Source: Buxus sempervirens (lineage: Eukaryota; Streptophyta; Magnoliopsida; Buxales; Buxaceae). Taken from it: 64,000 bases of DNA. This document shows positions 59,188 to 64,000 of this stretch, piece after piece. The stretch lies in contig OX387190.1 of the NCBI GenBank assembly GCA_947561395.2, positions 14,192,858 to 14,256,857 on the forward strand, given 5' to 3'. Both the position numbers and the translations under genes were made by a program. The notes beneath the pieces are model-generated. The model worked only from the letters and a program-made list of their open reading frames with translations, made no database searches and was not told where the DNA came from. Numbering within the stretch: the first letter of the stretch is position 1; each line of letters opens with the position of its first letter.

Positions 59188-59271
59188 CATGGCACAGCGT
59201 AGCCCGTTTGGGGATCCAAGCGTGTTCGGCCGTGTCGTGCCCTTGCAGGCCCGACCCGATAAGCAACCCTA

Positions 59272-62200
59272 CCTTCAAGTTGAGTATGCTTCGAGTATGC
59301 TTGGACATTAATCATAATTCTTATATATGGCCCCTCACTTTGCCCAAGTCCACCAGGTAGCTAACCCTCATTAAAAAAAGGGTTAAAATAAAGTCTAAAA
59401 TTAATTTTTTATTTAGGGTTTTAAAGTAGTATTGGTGAATTTTTTTCAAAACGTTATTAAAAAAAATGCTTTCAAGATAGCAGTAGTTTATCCAAAATTC
59501 AGTCCAAATTGATAGTTGGTGAGTGGGAAAATCATGAAAATTACGAGCGAAAAAAATCACTAAACCGACAACGGAATGAAAAGTATAATTAAAACTAAGG
59601 ATATCTTGCATTAAATACATAGTGAAAAATCTATATATAGTATATAGTAATAAATAGGTTTTTTTCTGAGAGAGCTCCAAACCTCCATTCCTCAACCCTT
59701 GTAGCTCCACATCATAATCTGAGTTGGCATCTTGCTTTCCTCTCAATAAGAACGGACCGTTCTTCTCTTACGTCTCCTGGCGTTCCTCTCTTATGTCTGT
59801 CTTCTGGATGCTTCCGATGGCTCAGTTTCTCACACTCAATAACGTAAGCCAATAAGTGGCACTAACACAACTCAAGAGAAGAGCTGTCAGAAGTGAAAAT
59901 TGGAATAAACTTCCGTTTTTTGTTGGCTGCCTTAGATCACTTTAGGTTAGTTTTTAACCTTATTAATACAGGATGTGTTGGTATCTTTCAGATGATTTTG
60001 CTAATGTCTCTCTTGTGAACTAACTCATACAAAGACTTGGCAGTGAAACTTTCAATTGGATTAGCAGAGAAGCTATTGGATAAAGTATTAGAGAATACAT
60101 GCAAGAACCCTTAATTCCACTTTAAGCTTTCAGGATCAAAAGAGCACAGAGTGGAGGAGCAAGACCAAACTCTCGGCTTTAGAATCGCAATGATATTGTT
60201 AAATGAATTGTATTTTTAGCAATAATAGGCTAACCCAGATAAGTTCTTTCACAAAATGGTTGTTTGACTATGAAACTGCAGACTGTTCAGAACTAATCTA
60301 CCTTTTAGCTTATTACCTACTATATGATCTTTGCTCCCACTTCCCTGTTAATTGCTTCTCTTCTATTCTGATTTCCGCTATTGCTTGTCTGGCTGTGCCA
60401 TGTTCAATTGTTATTTACAATAGTATCCGCACTCATAATTTTTTATCCACACTTACCCAGATGATTTTCCTTCTTTTCGTGTTCTTATGTTTACTTCAAT
60501 CTCAAAAGAAATTTCATTTTGTAGCAAGGGAAACCTTTCTCCGTGCCAGGATACCTTGCTGCGTGTATAGGCATAAAATCAGTTGATGTCTAGAGCCAAG
60601 AACCATCAAGTCCTAAAAGCAGGCCTTTTTGCATAGTACTGTTCCATCAAGGTGGTTCTCAAACATCTCGGAAACATAAATTGCATGAAATATGTCAATA
60701 AAAAGTAATTACTTGAAAGATGAACTGCTAGAAGAAAAAGGTAATCAAATTGTAGAATGTGGAAGATATTAAAGTTATATAGTGAAGTTTCCACAAAGGT
60801 TTTAATGTCTCTTTCAGATTTCAAGTGGAAACAGAAATAAATAATATATGTAGAGCATTCATTCACACCTACACACACCCACACAGAGGTGTAGGTTTAA
60901 TAGGCTACGTGCAGGGATTATATCATTTCCATTGTCAAGATGTCTAACTGGAACCCAGTCTGCAGGAGTCTACCAAGGATATCTGGATATACATAATTTT
61001 TTTACAAAAGATTCTTTTCTGAATTGACTGCAATAGCTTGGAACAATCATTGATAGTTGAACTCTTAAGATTTCAGTGTGTTCTATGCCATTTTATTCCT
61101 TCCCTGTTTCAGAAAGCCTAACCAGACACCTCAGAAGACCAACTCATCACATTTTGTATCTTAATATTTTTCTTGGTGGTTACCTTAGAAGTTGACGTCC
61201 AACAAAATTATAATCTATCTTCTACTCATCCACTAGAAATTTTGATCCCAACAGTGGAGGGATCTCATAGACTGGGATTTTGAAAAGCTATATCTAGCAT
61301 ATTTCCTTTTTCTTTTTTTTATCGATAATGAGAAATTGCATTAAAAAGAAGAATCAGGGAATGGAAAGCATACACAAGTCCATGAGACAATGGACTATGA
61401 AGTAAAAACCTAACATACTCTCCTTACTATGAACCCTTACACCACTACTCACACTTCTCCTAGTTAAAAGCAAGGGGCCTCCAATGAAGCGAGATTTCAG
61501 CTATATCTAGCATATTTTCATCAAATAATGAGGTCCAACTCCAAGTAGGTTGTGGGCACGGGATACTCTACAGACCTTTAGTTCATATTTCTCTGTTCTT
61601 CTTTGTATTTACTTTAGGTTCCTCATACAAGGCTTACGTGCACAGGATAATCTACATATTTTTGGTCCAATCTATATAGACTACACATAGATTTATCATT
61701 TACCTGATCCAGGGGAAAAGGGGGCACTTCTGCCAACCAATAATCTTTGAAAGTGTTTGAAAAAGAAAATGTTTGACTTTTGATTGAAGCGTATAATGAA
61801 ATAAAATTCATCAAACTCAATTAATAGATAAGATATTTAAATAGAAAACACTATGACTCTTGTCTTGTCTAATTGGATTCAACAACTCAAAATCTATTTA
61901 AACCATTGTTTGGGATTCCAGTAAACTGCTGGGTTTAGAGCGAGCACTTCAATTTTGTGGGTTATAATATTTTAAATCATTAAATTTACTTATAAAGTAG
62001 TTCTAAAATTTAATTATACTGTTTCTATAATGGAAACTACAAATTAATGTTGGAAACCAGATGTTAACTTATTAAATGAATGATAATCATCGTGAGAATA
62101 ATATTGAATTGGGTTGAAAGTTGAAACTATAATGATAATGATTTTATTAAGATCAATTTATACAATGAGTAATTTATAAAAGAAATTATAAAAAGTTACT

Positions 62201-63506
62201 TCAACAAGTTTTTCTTCAGTTTGACTATATTTTTCAGGTTTGCCTGCATAGGATAGTTTTCCCACTTTAGTCTGATGATTTTACAACTGAACGCAAAAAA
62301 ACTCGGCAATCTACAATCCTGAAAATTAGTAGCACAATTTTACCTCTTTAGATTCACAAACCAACCTTCTTTCACTCTTCACTATAAACCTTTTCTATTC
62401 TAATATGGGTTCTAATCATTCATACATTTATATTCCTTGGATCCAACTATATTATTGACTTCTTAATTATTTCAAAGTTTCATGTGCTAATATAGCTTTT
62501 TTAATGAATTTTATTTGTCATATGTGACAGCTGATTCGTTATAAAGAAACAATTCTTATACCTTGATGTAACTTCTATTTGATGTATGCATGTATGCACT
62601 AAATGTATGCTTCTATGCCATCCCCCATTTTTGTAGCTTCACTTGTTGATTCTGTGTTTATTTGTTTTTTCATCTCTGCTTTTCAAAATTTCTTAAATGA
62701 ACCATGATTAATCTTGGTAACTATGGCATGTTTTAAATGTTAAACATGTAATGTCTATGATTAAACATGCAACAATCAAATCATATATAACTTTAACCAA
62801 ACCCGAAAAAACTCCAAATTATTAAGAAAATGAATGCACTCTTTAATTTGAATTAATCATGTAATTTCCACTCCACTTATTAAGCATAAATTATTTTAGT
62901 AACAATTCATTACTTAAAATAAACTGGGATCTTCAGCTTTTTTTTAGTAATTCATTTGAACCAAAAAAATTCTAATGAAACATGTAGTGTCTTAATTTAT
63001 TTTTAGTACTGGGTTCTTCATGTAATGTCTAAATTATTTTGACATTTTTATTTGTCTTTTTTTTTTGTTTTGCTCTGTTTGTTTTTACAAATCAACACCA
63101 AAGCTGTTCTTTGAAATTGGCAAAACATTTTTACTAGGACTCCAAGTTGAGTTTAGACGCATGTAGTAAATTCATTAAAGAATATGAGTTTAAATATTGA
63201 AATAATGATGTTGTTGTTGTTTTTCTTTTTCCTTTTTTCTTTCTTTTAACAATTAACACCAGCTTTGCTACGCTCCATTAATTTAAATTTTCAGCTGAAT
63301 TGATTTTTTGAGTTTTACAGCACATGCTTTGAATTAACTTTAAATTTTTAGAATAAGAAAAAAAGAAAAGAAAAAAAAAGGACCATTAAAAACATAATAA
63401 TGAAAATGATTTGGTTTAAGAAAAAGAATAAAATCATTAAAATAATTTCAATATACCATATATCTGTTTCATTACCATTATTTATACAATGATATTTATT
63501 ACTTTT
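59272..63506. other. Intergenic stretch without supported genes
   Basis: AT-rich. The 60203-60586 frame is Leu/Phe-rich with no domain I recognise and no splice context. A TTTTATCGATAATGAGAAAT string at about 61319 resembles antisense 3' ends of plant LINEs, but this is weak. Confidence 0.45.
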
Positions 63507-63510
63507 TATC

Positions 63511-63542
63511 CATCCCTATGCATCACACGGGGTGTTTGCTAG
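63511..63542 (+). mobile_element. Helitron-like 3' terminus
   Basis: CATCCCTATGCATCACACGG followed by GGTGTTTGCTAG and a T. This matches the typical Helitron end of a CCCGTGCATCGCACGGG-like hairpin a few bases before CTAG|T. A candidate start is TCTATATATAGTATATAG at about 59629, which would give a 3.9-kb element; that pairing is tentative. Confidence 0.55.
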
Positions 63543-63651
63543 TTTACAAGGAAACAGATTTGGGAATCAGCTTCCAATGGAAGCAAGCACCAATGGACTC
63601 AGATTTTTTTTGTCAGAGATCTGAAATTCTGAGAGCCCACACCACTTGAGG

Positions 63652-63760
63652 GGGCGTTTGATGGGGATTCTGGATTTTGGAATCTAGACTATAGTCTGGA
63701 TTTTGAAAATCCAGAATCCCATTGTTGATTTTTAGAATCCAGAATCCTGTTTGGATGCCC
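63652..63760. mobile_element. Fold-back MITE fragment
   Basis: GGGCGTTTGATGGGGATTCT opens a stretch in which GGATTCTGGATTTT and AAAATCCAGAATCC pair as a hairpin. A third related segment (AGAATCCAGAATCC, 63736-63749) follows. The right end is not resolved before the window edge. Confidence 0.5.
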
Positions 63761-64000
63761 TATATTTTAGAATTTAATTATGCGATTAGAATCTAGAAGC
63801 TCATATGGCTTATCTAGATTATTCAAATTGAGCTTGTCATTTTTATATTCATAATTGCATAAAAAAGGTATATTATATAACATATAATATTTTTGTTTAT
63901 TTATTATTCTTAAAATATAATATTTTATCATAATATTATAAGTTTTTATTTCGTATGGTACTAATGTGCTACCTAGGGAATGAAATCGTCTGCCGCCGCT

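Larger units (their letters stand above)
58134..59271. mobile_element. 1.1-kb non-autonomous hAT-like element
   Basis: Terminal inverted repeats TAAGGGTGCTTATTGGGTCGG and, inverted, TAGGGTTGCTTATCGGGTCGG, flanked by a near-perfect 8-bp duplication (ccttcagg 58126-58133, ccttcaag 59272-59279). No transposase. The interior has two related ~145-bp units, the second forming a long hairpin (58745-58863), and a 30-base C run near the right end. Confidence 0.82.

Noticed and set aside
58972..59315. Poly-Gly open frames on the minus strand
   Set aside because: Produced by the 30-base C run inside the hAT-like element.
60203..60586. 127-residue plus-strand frame rich in Leu/Phe/Cys
   Set aside because: No recognised domain, composition typical of AT-rich noncoding DNA, no splice or promoter context.
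61310..61500. LINE 3' end
   Set aside because: Only a short T-rich start and a weak resemblance; no coding remnant or target duplication seen.

Overview
This is plant nuclear DNA, almost certainly from an angiosperm with a repeat-rich genome. Evidence: GT-AG introns in every gene, Ty3/gypsy retrotransposons of the Tat/Ogre type, a tRNA-derived SINE, hAT-like and Helitron-like non-autonomous elements, and one host gene of the phenylpropene/isoflavone-reductase family. The species cannot be read from the sequence.

Bases 1-40112 are two related Tat/Ogre-like retrotransposons, both with gag-pol on the minus strand. Element 1 runs from off the left edge to 19684 (5' LTR 17336-19684, PBS 17316-17333). 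Element 2 runs from 19685 to 40112 (5' LTR 37694-40112, PBS 37674-37691). The layout fits element 1 being inserted into the 3' part of element 2, so both 3' LTRs lie outside the window. In transcription order each element has a long LTR, a 2.8-3.4 kb leader with tandem repeats, gag, protease with a G-patch, RT/RNase H, a second RNase H and integrase. Beyond integrase lie genes on the OPPOSITE strand: spliced plant-mobile-domain (PMD)-like genes. Gene A (21012-23766) is seen only in element 2. Gene B is seen in both (99-3969 broken; 24236-25881). All coding parts carry stops or frameshifts. Two solo LTRs with perfect 5-bp target duplications are nested in element 1: LTR-A (800-3774) splits gene B, and LTR-B (11771-14052) splits gag.

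The most unusual signal is a set of 36 short dyads, CCG-N11-CGG, of which 35 keep exactly 11 bases between the triplets (a minority have one changed base in a triplet). They cluster in the LTR U3 regions, in the leaders and around antisense gene B. Element 1, LTR-A and LTR-B use the flank GTAT...ATAC (19 sites); element 2 uses AA...TT (17 sites). Constant geometry with family-specific half-sites suggests a binding-site system for a dimeric protein, possibly one encoded by the element.

Bases 40113-46100 hold the only intact-looking host gene: a five-exon minus-strand NADPH-dependent reductase, closest by motif to eugenol/isoeugenol synthases (41681-44628). A SINE sits upstream of its TATA box, a Helitron-like piece in intron 3 and a hAT-like element in intron 4. 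Bases 46100-64000 are AT-rich intergenic DNA with MITEs, a decayed LTR related to the left-hand ones (about 51950-55375) carrying a nested solo LTR with its target duplication, a 1.1-kb hAT-like element with TIRs, Helitron ends and two poly-C tracts. No convincing gene was found there.
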